The notes below the pieces were generated by a model. That model made no database searches. It was not told the DNA's origin and saw only the letters and a list, made by a program, of their open reading frames with translations. A program made the translations under genes and the position numbers. From Hamiltosporidium magnivora (lineage: Eukaryota; Microsporidia; Dubosqiidae), in contig PITI01000013.1 in the NCBI GenBank assembly GCA_004325065.1, positions 1 through 38,551 of the forward strand: DNA of 38,551 nt, read 5' to 3'. Of this stretch, positions 25,481 to 36,787 are shown piece after piece; positions within the stretch are counted from its first letter, which is position 1, and the number at the start of each line of letters is the position of its first letter.

Positions 25481-28400
25481 GGAAAAAAACATAACCCTGT
25501 AAAAGCCAAAAATATCGAGCAGAAGAGTATATCTTTTAATACCAAATTGAAATTCCAGTATAATTCATGTATTTCTTGATATATATCATCGTTGGAAGTC
25601 GATGGTTTCAGAAAATGAAGATAAATAGGAAGGCTTTGGTCTTAGGGAGAATAAGAAGTGTTTCGAATTGCAATCGCGCTCAAAAATGGTCATAAACAGA
25701 CTCCCGAATGCATTTTTTTTTATTAAATGTGTTCAAATTATATTTTAGATACTAAGCCTTGGTGTATAGGTATTATAAAAGAGTACCGATGGGGTCTTGA
25801 AGAACAGTTAGCTATTAGAACGCTGGAACAGTCCTAATGAAATGAATCAATCTAACATACCTGGAGTATTTAAAGCGATTATCTGTACTTAAAATCTAAA
25901 CATTTGAATGAATTAAAACTTTTACAAATTTTATTTTAGTTTATCATTGCACATTTGATCTAATCAAATTAATATTTTTATTTTGGTAAAAACTTTTTTC
26001 ATTGTATTATGCAAATATAATGACATCCTACTGTTGGGTTCTAGATTTTCGCTGAAGTTACGAAGTTAAACTTTTTATTATCTTTTTTTAAAATACTAAT
26101 TTCGAACAATAAAGCTAAAAATAGTATTTTCAGGCTCAATGCTTGCCAGAATCTATATGTTCTCCATGATTAATGTAAGTAAATTGTTAGCTTCAAATAC
26201 TTTTATTCAAAATAGAATTTTATGACTTTTTAACGTTTTTTGTTCTAATTGTACCAATGGTTCATTATATGAATTAAAAATTTAGGACGAATAGCTCAAA
26301 TTTTTTACGTACAAAACGATATGCATATACAGTCTCATGGGTGTTTTTTTTAATAAGGAATAGTTTGAAAATGTATAAATATGCCATATTTCATATTTCA
26401 AATATTCTTTCAAGATAATAAAACAAATTTATTACAAATGAGACCAAAAACTTAAATATATATTTTCCTGCTTAATGCTGCTTTCTTGGAACAAAATTTA
26501 TTATTCGCTTTGCGATGCTTTAAAAAAAATATTGTTCTGTTTTTACTTTCGAGCTTGGAGTATTTCTGAAATACAACGCGTATTTTCATTGTATGATGCT
26601 TTTAAGCATAGTTTTGGTTCTGGACGACCGTTTGATCGAAAAAAATATTGACTAGCTCAGTATGTTGTGGTTCCATCGTGTCTCATAGTAACGCAATCAA
26701 GTTGAAAAATATACAATATATAAAGCGTTGTCTTGGTATATATGTGCTTGATAGATAAAATTATACTTGAAATTTATGAATAAATAAATAAATGCTGTTT
26801 TTCAAAGATATTTCTCAATATGATTTCATATTTTATGACTGTTCTTAATTTTTTTTCTAAAGACAGAAGAAGAAGAAATATTTTTAATTGCACTTTCCCT
26901 TCGATTAAACAACTTTAAAACGAAGCTTCTATTAAAGAAATTTTCCATATAATTTTAAAATAAACTAGGAAATTTTCTAATCAAAATAAAATTCCGAGAC
27001 AGATAAATTATTTTTAAAGCGGAATATAAATTTTTTCAATCTTATGAACCAGTTTTTGCCAAATATTTTAATCTGTTTATTTCGGTGGATTTTATGTTGT
27101 GCCATCTCATTATCTTTCTTTTTCTAAATAGTTAAATTTTTGTTCTGAAATCAAATTTCTTCGTGCTTGAAATATATTGAATCATTCAAATATTAAATTA
27201 TATTGCATTCATTCATTAATGCACTACAAAAAATGCATTGTAGTTTCTATGTGGAAAAATCCGCAGGTTTAAAGGCTAATTATACTTTTTTTGTGAATTA
27301 TAATGCTTTTTATTTTTTTACTAATTGTTAATATCTGATAATTCTCTATTTAATAGCATAAATTTTTTTTGAATTAATTCCACAATATGCAGTCATATAA
27401 TTGCTGTTCTGTTTTCTTTACGCTTAATATTGTAGAATATGCACCAAAGAAGATGTGATTATCCTTTGCAATCGAATTTGATACGACGCAAAATTATTTT
27501 AAAATTCCGATCGCACTTTTTTTGTGCAAACTCTTTCCTCGCTATTCAAAAAATTTTAATCATCTTATAAATGAATGTTTAAGTGAATTTTCTATTATTT
27601 TCTACTACATTAGAGAATATAAAGATACCTTTATATGTCCTGGTAATTGGATCTTAGTTGGGATGTTGTATTAATTATTTTTGAACTACATATCTGTTTG
27701 AAATCGAATTATTTGCAATTTCTTATCTATTTTAAAGTCTTTTGAAAAAAATTACAAGGCAGATTATGTTTTAAATTACACCGCAAATGTTTTTCAATTT
27801 GAAATTAATCGTTATAAAATATCAGGTTCTTATTTTGGGTTTTTAGACCTTTTCAGCTAGAATAATACCAATAATAGTTGACACATAGCTCCATAGAATA
27901 TTTTAGGAATTGATTGACATCGAATTTTCTAAAATATTTTATCTATGGCTTTTTTTCGATTACAATATTTGAAAATCAGGATCGAAATGAAATTAAATAT
28001 AATTAGTAAGAGTAAACGTCTCTATCATAAAGTCAAAATAGTTGATGCTAATTATATTAGATTTTTACATATCCAGATTGGGTAATCAAGCATCGCATCT
28101 TTTTTCGAGACTGATTGAAATGATTAACGTATATTTTAATCTTTAAATTTTGATTTATATTTAATTATGGGAATAATACTTAGAAACCTATATTTAAATC
28201 AATTGTTGCTGCTTTTCTGAAGATCTCTCAATATCGAATTGCAAAATACGAAGCATGTTCTTATAATTTACGTGCTGACTTTTCTACAATTTTAGATATA
28301 CTTCATTGTTGAAATATCCAAATAAGAATTGATTTAGGGTTTGGCTCTTTGTACATTTTAAAATCAAAAGGTTGCTTTTTTGACGTTTTGAAATTAAATT

Positions 28401-30511
28401 ATTAGAACTTGTTTGTTTTTTTCTTGCATTTAATGATGAAAGCAAGCTCGCGTATATGTTAAATCTATTCACACTTCTTATGATTTAAAATGCGGCATTT
28501 TTGGGAATAGGATCCGATTTATCACGAGAAACTTCTAAATCACAGATAAATATTCGTTTAAGTTTCGTAATTATGTGTGTTTATCTGCGCTCGTTTATAT
28601 TTCTGATGGTATATTTACATATTAGCCTGTGTTTCATAAAGTTTTATCAATGGTTAATTTCATACTTTTATATTATAAAAAACAGCTCTGATGTGACAAA
28701 ATTACTAACACGCTTTTTCTGCAATATAATTTATTTCTTGACTGTAATTATTGGATATCTACTCCGGATTTATTCAAAAGATTTCGTCCTTAAACTTGTA
28801 ATTTTCCGATTTGAATTATGAAAAAACCGATTTTTGTGTTTTTAACCATTTTTTGCTTGTCTTATACAAATCATAAATCTTAAAAAATAGGCAATATTTC
28901 TTTAATTCGATCATCTTTTTTTTAGAAACTTTTCCAAATTTTTGTACAGAGCTCCTAAATATACTTGTCTTAGTAAGATTACGGTTTATATAACAATCCA
29001 AAATGGTTTTTTATAAGAAAAATTTATGACATAATTTGCTATATTAATATTGATCAAATAGGCTTACAGAATCACCAAATGCACATAAGCTACAAAGTAG
29101 TAGTGCAAGAATTATTTATCTAGGGTGTTTGGGCTCTTTGAGATTTAGTTCTCTGACGGTGAAATATATCATATATTCTTTAATAGTGCAATCTTATTTT
29201 ACTTTTATTGTTAGTTAAGACGGATTTAATATAAATGAGTTTCGATTTTTTTAGATTGTAAATTTGTTCTTTTCATTTAATTATACTAAGTAACTCCTCC
29301 TAACCTTCCTTTGTGTCTATAAAAAAGACTAATATCTAGCAATAAGGCGAAAATAATTCATCATTACTTATATTTTACAAGCTTTAAGTAAAAAATCTCT
29401 GCTGCTACGGTACACGGTGAAAAATTTATTTCAAATTACAAATCTAAATCTTTTGGTATTTTTTCTACTTTCGAATCAAGTATTTGAATCAAATTTGTGA
29501 ATCAAATTTTGTAAAGTTTTAAAATTTTACAAAATAATCGATCTTAAGCCTGTTTTGTAAAAAAAAGAATGTTGCGTGTTGCAAAATATTATGAATTTTT
29601 CAGAATTCGAGATTAGTTGTAAAATTTTTACCTTCATGGTCTTTTAATTCAATGCTGGTCAATGCAATTTATATACTCACAAGTCAAATATGACATTTCC
29701 TTAAGCTCATCTGAACCATATAAAATGTCTTGGTGTACGAAAAGTTTTGTTTTCTTTTGATTACCAAAAAAGAGCAGTACCTGCTGTGTAAGTATACGGG
29801 ATTTAGATTTAATAATTATTAAAATCGAAATATACCGAATTTAAACTGATTAAAATTTTTTATTAGCTTTAAAATTGTTTAATTTGTGTAACCTTAAATT
29901 TAGTTGTTTGATACTTGTGCACTATTTTTCTATTAAAAATCGAAAATATTGTTTCAATAGTGTTTTTAAACTAACAAATCATACGTTAATAGATTTTTTG
30001 AAGGTTTCGGTTCTCTTTCTATAAAGATACCTGATCATATTATATACTGTTTATCAAAGATTTATTAATCTTTATTTTCAATAAAAAAATTCGGTTATGC
30101 TGAAGCTGACTTTCAATGACTATTCGGTATATATTATGTATTTTTTTAATGCTATTGTTATGCTACGAGTAATAGGATATAAAATGTTTCTGATATGATA
30201 CGAGTATTAAGAATATAGAATTTTTAGGATGTGCAATATATGGTATTAAGAAAATTATTTTTGATTTCTATCCCCTAAGATTTATTGGCTGTTAAGCATC
30301 GATTCGTATTTCTACCCTCAAATCATTGGTATAATTTTTATTTAGATTTTTGTTCATCAAGAAAAAATTCATCGAAGCAAGATGTGATTATATACAAGCC
30401 CCGAATAATTGTAGAAAAGATTTATGTTTTCAACTAATGCCCTAATTTTATGCTCTTAGGTCTAAATCAATCACTAGATTTTAACTTTATTACAAGTATT
30501 TCTATCGTTGG
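25481..30511. other. AT-rich DNA, no supported gene
   Basis: About 25600-25880 is GC-richer and reads short charged peptides on plus (KALVLGRIRSVSNCNRAQKW) with stops, a probable relic that may continue repeat copy C. The 106-codon plus frame at 28501-28821 is mostly F, I, L, Y and S and overlaps short minus frames. It has several hydrophobic stretches but no start context, so I do not call it a gene. The remainder is A/T-rich without features. Confidence 0.4.
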
Positions 30512-30646
30512 TACCTTTTCAGCCTAATTTCAAAAAAAGTCATTTTTGACGCCAGTATTCATTTTAAATTATTTGATCATCAAAAGATGTATAGATATGA
30601 ATACTGGCGTCAAGAATGACTTTTTTTGAAATTAGGCTAAAAGATA
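30512..30646. mobile_element. TA-flanked inverted-repeat element (MITE-like hairpin)
   Basis: Two arms of about 47 nt, at 30516-30562 and 30597-30643, are reverse complements with only a mismatch and a one-base gap or so. They share GAATACTGGCGTCAA and TGACTTTTTTTGAAATTAGG on one strand. The loop between them is 34 nt and A/T-rich with no coding capacity. The element is bounded by TA on both sides (30512-30513 and 30645-30646), as expected for a Tc1/mariner-type target duplication. The near-identity of the arms, in a region that is otherwise heavily decayed, suggests recent insertion or a maintained hairpin. No transposase is visible nearby, so it would be non-autonomous. A transcribed hairpin RNA is the alternative. 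Confidence 0.7.
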
Positions 30647-31049
30647 TTACATTATGATGTATTGTACAGCCGGCTTTTATTTCATACTATAGATAAAGAA
30701 ATTTACAAGTGTAAACCATAAATGAATTTATAGAAATGTAAAATCTATGACTTGGTCATTTCAAAATAGTATATATTGCTGGTCTAGAAGCATATATGAA
30801 TGCCTCTAGTAAGTTTAGCTATTTTCTAAGAGCAAATTGGCTTTTTGCCTAACTCTTCGGCATTTTCCAGCTTGATTTGCTTTTATATAATTCGTAAAAA
30901 ATATTTTTTAGTATATTTTTATCGGTTTTCTAAATTTAAAATATTAATTTAATCTTGATAAAGTATTTATTAGATTAAAAAAACAAAAATTATATGAACT
31001 TTAGTCTCTTCAAGAACATTTAAAATGTATATTTCTTTATGGAATTTAG
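30647..31049. other. Upstream region of the 713-aa gene
   Basis: AT-rich with no open frame of note. It contains the presumed promoter of the following gene, including T- and A-rich tracts at 30890-31000. I cannot single out a TATA element in such an A/T background. Confidence 0.4.
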
Positions 31050-31053
31050 CCCC
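31050..31053 (+). promoter_or_regulatory. CCCC motif before the 713-aa gene
   Basis: CCCC ends six bases before the ATG at 31059, in the context TTTAGCCCCTTTTAATG. It is the only C-run in the vicinity. It decides the start in favour of this ATG over the next in-frame methionine at codon 46. Confidence 0.5.
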
Positions 31054-31058
31054 TTTTA

Positions 31059-33200
31059 ATGAAATATATATTTACCAAAAAAAATCTATATGAATTATTT
31101 GTTCGAATTTTTTTTGTATGTAGAATCTACAGTAGTTTAGTAACAAATAATTCAGCCCGTGATATTTTAATCAACAGAAAGGATAGAGCTGTTATGGAGT
31201 CAAAGAACCCTAGAATTTCTATACCGCTATCTCCATCATTAAGTAAATATTCTGATGTACACGCATCAGCTTTATCCCAGCCACGGAAAGAAGAACGTAA
31301 TATATCCGTTCCTAGAGAAAATTATTGTTCCAAGGAACATATAAAATACTACGGAACCCATAGGTTCTGTGAAAACACTAAATCAGATGTTCAACCCAAA
31401 AATGGCTCTGATGAATCTCATCAGAATTTTTCGAATATACAATATAGTCAAAATCATTGTCTCGAAAGATGGTCGCAAAATCAATTCAATGGTGATAATG
31501 ATATGTTTTATGGAAGCAATAACATGCCCATGTTGTTTCCAATGCGTTTAGAAAGTTTAATACCGATTCCATATCAATATATTGATCGGTCGGTTTCAAC
31601 AGAACATGAATCAGAATTTCAGAACTTTAAACCTGGTTTCAATGAGTATTCAGGCAATAAAGATCCAGAGGTGTGTTTAGATCAAAATACTGTGGCATAT
31701 CCAAGATATGTTGATCAGCAGTACATTGATTTACCTTCAAATGTGTCATTAAATCGACAAGAACGATCATCTAATTCTGAAATCACAAAAAGGCATGATT
31801 CGCACAAGAGAAAACAGAATGATATAATACTTGATTCTTCGAATCCAAAAAAAATATGCACTGAATTAAATACAAATTTTAATATCATCACTCATTTGCA
31901 ACCATCAGCTGCTATATCTTTTACAGAGAAGAATAATCAAATAAATAATGAAAGTGTTGAAACAGAATCAAAATATTATCAACTTGCTATAAAAACCGTG
32001 ACTAGATTCATGGACAAAAATGATAAGTTTTATTGCGAAAATTATAAATATTTTTTGTCTTTTATTCCCTGCTTATATCAAGAAATAGAATTTGAAAGCC
32101 ATGAAAAATCTTTTGACTTAATAAACACAAATCCAATATTTTCCCATATATCGCGTAATAATTGGAATACTTACATTGATGCGCAATTAGATAATTACAA
32201 TTCTATAATCGTGGATTCAGAAAACGAGTTTAACCAAATATTAGAGTTTGGTGAAGGTCTTATATTTTACGAAAAATATTTTCCAAGCCATGTTTCGCCT
32301 ACGCAATTAATATGTTTGTACGAGACGATGTTGTCCGTTTTGCTCAAAATAAAGACAGAAAGTAATTTTGGTTTATTTTATGAACTTATCAAATTCGTTG
32401 CATATTATGAATATAATTTATATGATCACGTTGATTTACATCACAATTTATATGTGTATTTTATTTTGTCAATTATTTCAAAACAATTAAAAAACATCGA
32501 TTTAAGTATATTTCTGCATATTAAAGTTGAAAACTGCACCAAAGATATAATATGTCAACCTTTTGACAATAAAAGGTGCCAGGAACATCGCAAATATTTT
32601 TATTTGCAAAGATTATTTTCTAAACTTCTATTAGGAATGAAAAACGGTAAATTAAGAACGAAGTTTTATGATATAGTTATTATTCTGGAATTATCCTCGT
32701 TAAAGCATCATTCAAAATTATTTTTCAATCAAACCGTTTATTTCAGGTTCTACTTAAGAGTTTTGGTATCTTTTCTTTTGGAACCAAAATTTAATTCGTC
32801 GCTGGATATTTTAGATAAGTTTTTACAGTTTTCGATTGATATTTTAAATCTTAAACGCGATTTTACAGTTACTTTTTCAAAAGAAATAAAATCTATGATT
32901 GAAAAGTTTGAGCTTGGCGCCTTCACTGTGGAATTAAATCTTAAAATTATAGATGAAGTTCGGGTCCCTAATATAGGAAATAAATTCTATATTCAGGGAT
33001 TGGCCTATCTACGCAAGAAATTTTTACCTTCGTCTATTGAAACATCGTTTACGGACATGTTTCTATCTTTAAATGATATTATTATGTCAGAAATGTGTTT
33101 GAGTGGATATCTTTCGAAAATTTACGAATGTGTGAATTTTGATTTAGAAGTTATGCGTCTTGGATTGAAAGTAATATATGAAAGAAGGTTGAAAATGTAA
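31059..33200 (+). CDS. Large lineage-specific protein, possibly secreted (713 aa)
   Basis: I do not recognise the family. Residues 1-30 begin MKYIFTKKNLYELFVRIFFV and have a basic start followed by a hydrophobic run, consistent with a signal peptide or signal anchor. Residues about 35-300 are hydrophilic, rich in N, S, Q, P and E, and look disordered. Within them K244-R-H-D-S-H-K-R-K-Q253 followed by K264-K265 resembles a bipartite nuclear localisation signal. Residues about 300-713 are a denser, probably all-helical region rich in F, Y, L, I and K, with eight or so cysteines and no visible catalytic motif. There are no internal stops over 2.1 kb, so selection is keeping it open. The start is supported by the CCCC just upstream. 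It is the longest gene here and lies alone, 1.8 kb before SOF1 on the same strand. A secreted protein with a nuclear signal would suit a host-directed effector, but this is inference. Confidence 0.85.
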   Translation: MKYIFTKKNLYELFVRIFFVCRIYSSLVTNNSARDILINRKDRAVMESKNPRISIPLSPSLSKYSDVHASALSQPRKEERNISVPRENYCSKEHIKYYGTHRFCENTKSDVQPKNGSDESHQNFSNIQYSQNHCLERWSQNQFNGDNDMFYGSNNMPMLFPMRLESLIPIPYQYIDRSVSTEHESEFQNFKPGFNEYSGNKDPEVCLDQNTVAYPRYVDQQYIDLPSNVSLNRQERSSNSEITKRHDSHKRKQNDIILDSSNPKKICTELNTNFNIITHLQPSAAISFTEKNNQINNESVETESKYYQLAIKTVTRFMDKNDKFYCENYKYFLSFIPCLYQEIEFESHEKSFDLINTNPIFSHISRNNWNTYIDAQLDNYNSIIVDSENEFNQILEFGEGLIFYEKYFPSHVSPTQLICLYETMLSVLLKIKTESNFGLFYELIKFVAYYEYNLYDHVDLHHNLYVYFILSIISKQLKNIDLSIFLHIKVENCTKDIICQPFDNKRCQEHRKYFYLQRLFSKLLLGMKNGKLRTKFYDIVIILELSSLKHHSKLFFNQTVYFRFYLRVLVSFLLEPKFNSSLDILDKFLQFSIDILNLKRDFTVTFSKEIKSMIEKFELGAFTVELNLKIIDEVRVPNIGNKFYIQGLAYLRKKFLPSSIETSFTDMFLSLNDIIMSEMCLSGYLSKIYECVNFDLEVMRLGLKVIYERRLKM

Positions 33201-35044
33201 TTAAATCATTTATTAAAAATATGTATGTGCTCTTGGAAAAAAATTATTTCATAAAAAACTCTTACATAAAAGTATTAAATTTTTTTATGTCACTCGTAAT
33301 ATATTTAGTAAAAAAAATAAAATATAGATTGATTTTTTGTATTAATATGATCTGGTTTGTTTTTTGCTTTAATATAACAATTTTTTACATTTTTTCATAA
33401 ATGATATTTATTCTCAATAATCCAAATTTTTAGAGTAAAAACTCAAGGTTTTTTGGTTTATTTTTTTAAATTTCGAGATAGAAAATTATATTTAGTTTTT
33501 TTCATTAAATATTTAGTATTATAAAACTATTTGCCTTACTTAAATTTTTCCTCTAGACAAAAGTAAAAACCAACAGATCATCTCAACAGCTAAATCATAA
33601 GAGGTCTGAATTAATTTTAATTTGGTTTTTTTTGAAGAAAACAACCGTTTTGGTCGAGAACTCGACTGTTTTGCGAAAAAAACAAACAATTTTAATTGAA
33701 TAAAAATATTATTAAATTACCATTTTTAGAAATATAAAGAAAAATTATAGAAATAGAAATATTTTGAAAAAAATAAACGGAAGAAAAAATTTTAAAGAAA
33801 AGAATTTTTTTCAAAAGATCAAATAAAAAAAATCAGAAAAATTTTAAAATATCGTTAATTTTTAACTCATACTTCATTTTAATTTTTGCTTCTATATCTT
33901 ATCTCTGGTTTTTTCGGGTATTGTAAATGACGCTTTTTCTTCTTTATATAAGAATATGAAAGTTGTGAAAACTAAACAAATATGATCTATCTTGAAGATT
34001 ACACATTAAAAAAGGCTTGAACGAATTCTATTTTTTTTCCCTTAATTTATACAAGTTAACAGGAGTTTATAACAACGAAAAACTTGCGGACAGAATAAAA
34101 TAACAATAAAACACCAAGAAATTTTTTAGTAAGAAAATCTACTAAAAACGCACATACAAAATATGAAATCCAAAATTAACAATTAAATGCTCAATTTTGA
34201 ATTTAAATCCAAGGGGATTGCCGTAAGCCCTAGTCAGAGGCATCCTCTCACAGCTTTTATCATTTTCGACAGAGAGGCAGAATAAAAAAAGACATTTAAA
34301 AACAAAATTTATCAAAACTTTTCTGCTATTTCTTATTGAAACACTAATGGAGTCCTTCTTTGCTGTAAAGAATCAGACATACTCTATGGAAAGCCCGTTT
34401 TTTACATAAATTCAGCGAGTTGCTGTTTAATACGACCTAAGCAAGGATTAATCTGTTTTTTTCGAACTATTATCAAATTTTGAAATTCCAGCGGTGTTAT
34501 AAACTATCTTGCTGCCTATGGTTAATCCGTCAATATGTTTAATTGCCGAAATAAGTCTTCAAAATCATATAAAACCACCTTTTTATCATCTCTTGTAACT
34601 TTGCACAAAATATACTTTGTGAATTTTATGGGAACCAAAAAACATATAATAATATCTTAAATATATCAAACGATTATTATTGTTGTAAATAAGACGCAAT
34701 ATAAGGCTACCCGATGAGTAGGAGACAAAAATGGTTTATAAATATTTTTTTGCCCTATAATGTGCTTTAAATTATAAAACGGGGTAATATTTCAGCTGAT
34801 TCGTTGTTACAATTTATTGAAATTCAATTTTCATTTTATGTACACTGATAATTTATTTATTTTACATTTTGTAATGATAAAACATTTATTTTTTTAGAAT
34901 TTTTTTATAAAAACTAATATTTTCTTTGTAAATATAATTTTTTGATATAAAAGTTGTTTTTTTTTTAAAATTGTGACTTATTTTTTATTGAATCCGATTT
35001 TCTAAATCAAGTCTTCTGAAATTTATTTAGTTTTTGTCAGAATA
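33201..35044. other. Intergenic DNA with a possible retroelement relic
   Basis: Very AT-rich apart from about 34190-34560. There the minus strand reads broken charged peptides, among them INPCLGRIKQQLAEFM near 34400-34460. A 44-codon stretch at 34276-34142 has SVENDKSCERMPLTRAYGNP, which faintly recalls the RMPFGLxNAP region of Ty3/gypsy reverse transcriptase. A small hairpin, AGAGGCATCCTCT, lies at 34235-34247. None of this is enough for a gene or RNA call. The last few hundred bases are the SOF1 upstream region, with long A and T tracts. Confidence 0.35.
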
Positions 35045-35047
35045 CCC
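35045..35047 (+). promoter_or_regulatory. CCC motif touching the SOF1 start
   Basis: The context is AGAATACCCATGAAG. The three Cs abut the start codon, in otherwise A/T-rich upstream sequence. This matches the C-run found ahead of the other three better-supported genes in the window and supports this ATG. Confidence 0.5.
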
Positions 35048-36313
35048 ATGAAGATAAACACAATAACCCGTGATTATAGAGATACAGTTAAAGAAAGAAA
35101 AAACGATATAAATAAACGTTCTTTTACTAAAGATTCCCTACATCATCCATTTTCCAAGGAAAGAGAATATATTAGAGCATTGAATGCTACAAAAATTGAA
35201 AGACTTTTTGCCAAACCGTTTTTATATGCTTTAAGTGACCATAAAGAAGGCATTAAAGGTATTGAATTACATGGTGATTCCGTAATTTCTTATAGCTTTG
35301 ATAATTCTGCTATATTATGGTCTTTGAATGAAAAGCGAAAAATTTGGACTTTTGATATGGAAAAAACCATTTTATCAGCTGACATTAACGACAGGGGAAT
35401 GTGTATTACACAAGGAAACGAATTATTTTATTATTCAAAAATAAAAGAAGATGAAAGTATTAAAAAAGAAATAAAAGTGAAACACAAATTTTCATGTGAT
35501 GGAATGTTTAATTGTGTAAAATTACAGGAAGAACTTTGCTGTGCAACCACCAACGGATTAGAAATATTTGATTTTGAAAAAAAGAAAAGTGCTATTCAAT
35601 TAGGGAAAGAATCTTTCCATGGGTGTTTTTTAAGTAATAAACAACCAAATATTATTCTTTGCACATTTTCGAATGAAATTTATTTATTTGATAAAAGAGA
35701 AAATAAAAGTGTTGGCAAAATAGAAAATGGCATCAAAACAAATGAAATTTGTTGTAATCAAATGAGAGAAAATGTATTTATAAGTGCGAACGAAGATACC
35801 AATTTATATTTACACGATCTTAGATATCTTTCAAAACCAACTACAACTTATAGAAACCATGTGAATTCTGTTTTGAGCGTAGATTTCAAACCAAATGGTG
35901 AGGAATTTATAAGCGGTAGTTACGATAAAACAATACGAATATTTAGAACAGATGACTGTAGAAGTAGAGATGTTTATTACAATCAAAGAATGCAAAATGT
36001 TTATGGTGTTAGATATTCAGAATGTGGAATGTTTGTAGTTTCTGGAAGTGATGATGGTTCTTTAAGGGTTTGGAAAAGTAATGCATCTCATAAAGAAGGT
36101 AAGTTAACGCGCAGAGAAAAAGAATCCTTGAAATATTCTGAAATTTTAAAAGAAAAATTTTCAGATTTTCCAGAAATCAAGCAGATTTCGAAACACAGAT
36201 TCTTACCTAAAAAATTAAGAAATGAAATGAAAGATACACATTTCCATTATAAAGCAGACGAAAGAAAGAAGGCATTATATGAAGAAAAAAGGAATCTTAA
36301 AAAAGAAAGATAA
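35048..36313 (+). CDS. SOF1: SOF1/DCAF13, WD-repeat U3 snoRNP protein
   Basis: This 421-aa protein is the SOF1 (DCAF13) component of the U3 snoRNP/small-subunit processome, needed for 18S rRNA maturation in the nucleolus. Residues 31-58 carry the family signature HPFSKEREYIRALNATKIER followed by LFAKPF, nearly as in yeast Sof1. WD-type blades follow at about 64-93, 201-216, 244-259, 270-299 (HVNSVLSVDFKPNGEEFISG, then SYDKTIRIF) and 312-343 (SGSDDGSLRVWKS). The C-terminal Sof1 domain at about 348-395 has the conserved REKESLKYSEILKEKF, then PEIKQISKHRFLPKKL, and ends in a basic KR-rich helix. Yeast Sof1 is 489 aa, so the microsporidian copy is shortened mostly in the tail and in loops; blades between 95 and 200 are poorly conserved. 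The start is fixed by the N-terminal MKI of the family and by CCC directly before the ATG. No intron is needed. Confidence 0.97.
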   Translation: MKINTITRDYRDTVKERKNDINKRSFTKDSLHHPFSKEREYIRALNATKIERLFAKPFLYALSDHKEGIKGIELHGDSVISYSFDNSAILWSLNEKRKIWTFDMEKTILSADINDRGMCITQGNELFYYSKIKEDESIKKEIKVKHKFSCDGMFNCVKLQEELCCATTNGLEIFDFEKKKSAIQLGKESFHGCFLSNKQPNIILCTFSNEIYLFDKRENKSVGKIENGIKTNEICCNQMRENVFISANEDTNLYLHDLRYLSKPTTTYRNHVNSVLSVDFKPNGEEFISGSYDKTIRIFRTDDCRSRDVYYNQRMQNVYGVRYSECGMFVVSGSDDGSLRVWKSNASHKEGKLTRREKESLKYSEILKEKFSDFPEIKQISKHRFLPKKLRNEMKDTHFHYKADERKKALYEEKRNLKKER

Positions 36314-36580
36314 TTAATCCATAGATTTTACCGTGAAGAAAGAAATAATTTTTAAGAACAAAAAACGAATTTAAGAAGAATCTTTATTTTAAAGATGTGC
36401 TATTAAAAAAACTTATATCCTTGATTTAAAAAACTCATAAAATTATTCACTTTAACTTTTAAATCAATAACAGTTCAGATAATAAAATATAAAATAAATG
36501 ATTAAAAATATTCAACTTAAATGGCAACCAGTGAATAAATTATTTTTTTCTTAAATATTTATTCTATAAATTAGTTTTTA

Positions 36581-36787
36581 ATGTTTTTATTATTTGCTTT
36601 TTCGATAGAATGTTCAATAACGTTCTTTTGTAAGTTTTTCATCAGTAAAAATCTATCCGATTTGTTCTTTGCTGATTTTTTAATGTATTTAGTAGGTTTG
36701 GTTTGTATTTTTATTTTCTTATGTATTTTTTGTGGCATTTTATGGGTATCTTTCTACATTGAATTTTTAAAAAGAAAGAAAATATAA
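36581..36787 (+). CDS. Possible two-pass small membrane protein (68 aa)
   Basis: The frame starts with ATG and ends with TAA. It shows a hydrophobic N-terminal segment (about residues 1-17), a polar linker with KNLSDLF, and a long hydrophobic segment (about 34-57), then a basic tail ending FLKRKKI. The dibasic tail resembles ER-retrieval signals of the KKxx kind but is not an exact match. It lies 270 bases after SOF1 on the same strand, in the gene-bearing right part of the window. There is no C-run at its start, and T-rich DNA readily gives such frames, so it may be chance. No family was recognised. Confidence 0.3.
   Translation: MFLLFAFSIECSITFFCKFFISKNLSDLFFADFLMYLVGLVCIFIFLCIFCGILWVSFYIEFLKRKKI

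Noticed and set aside
28501..28821. 106-codon plus frame with hydrophobic stretches, considered as a membrane protein
   Set aside because: T-rich DNA produces such frames by chance and the first codon is not a convincing start. No C-run or conserved motif.
34205..34290. Small hairpins in a GC-richer patch, considered as a structured RNA (SRP, RNase P or snRNA)
   Set aside because: No conserved core of any of these RNAs is present, and the minus strand reads protein-like instead.
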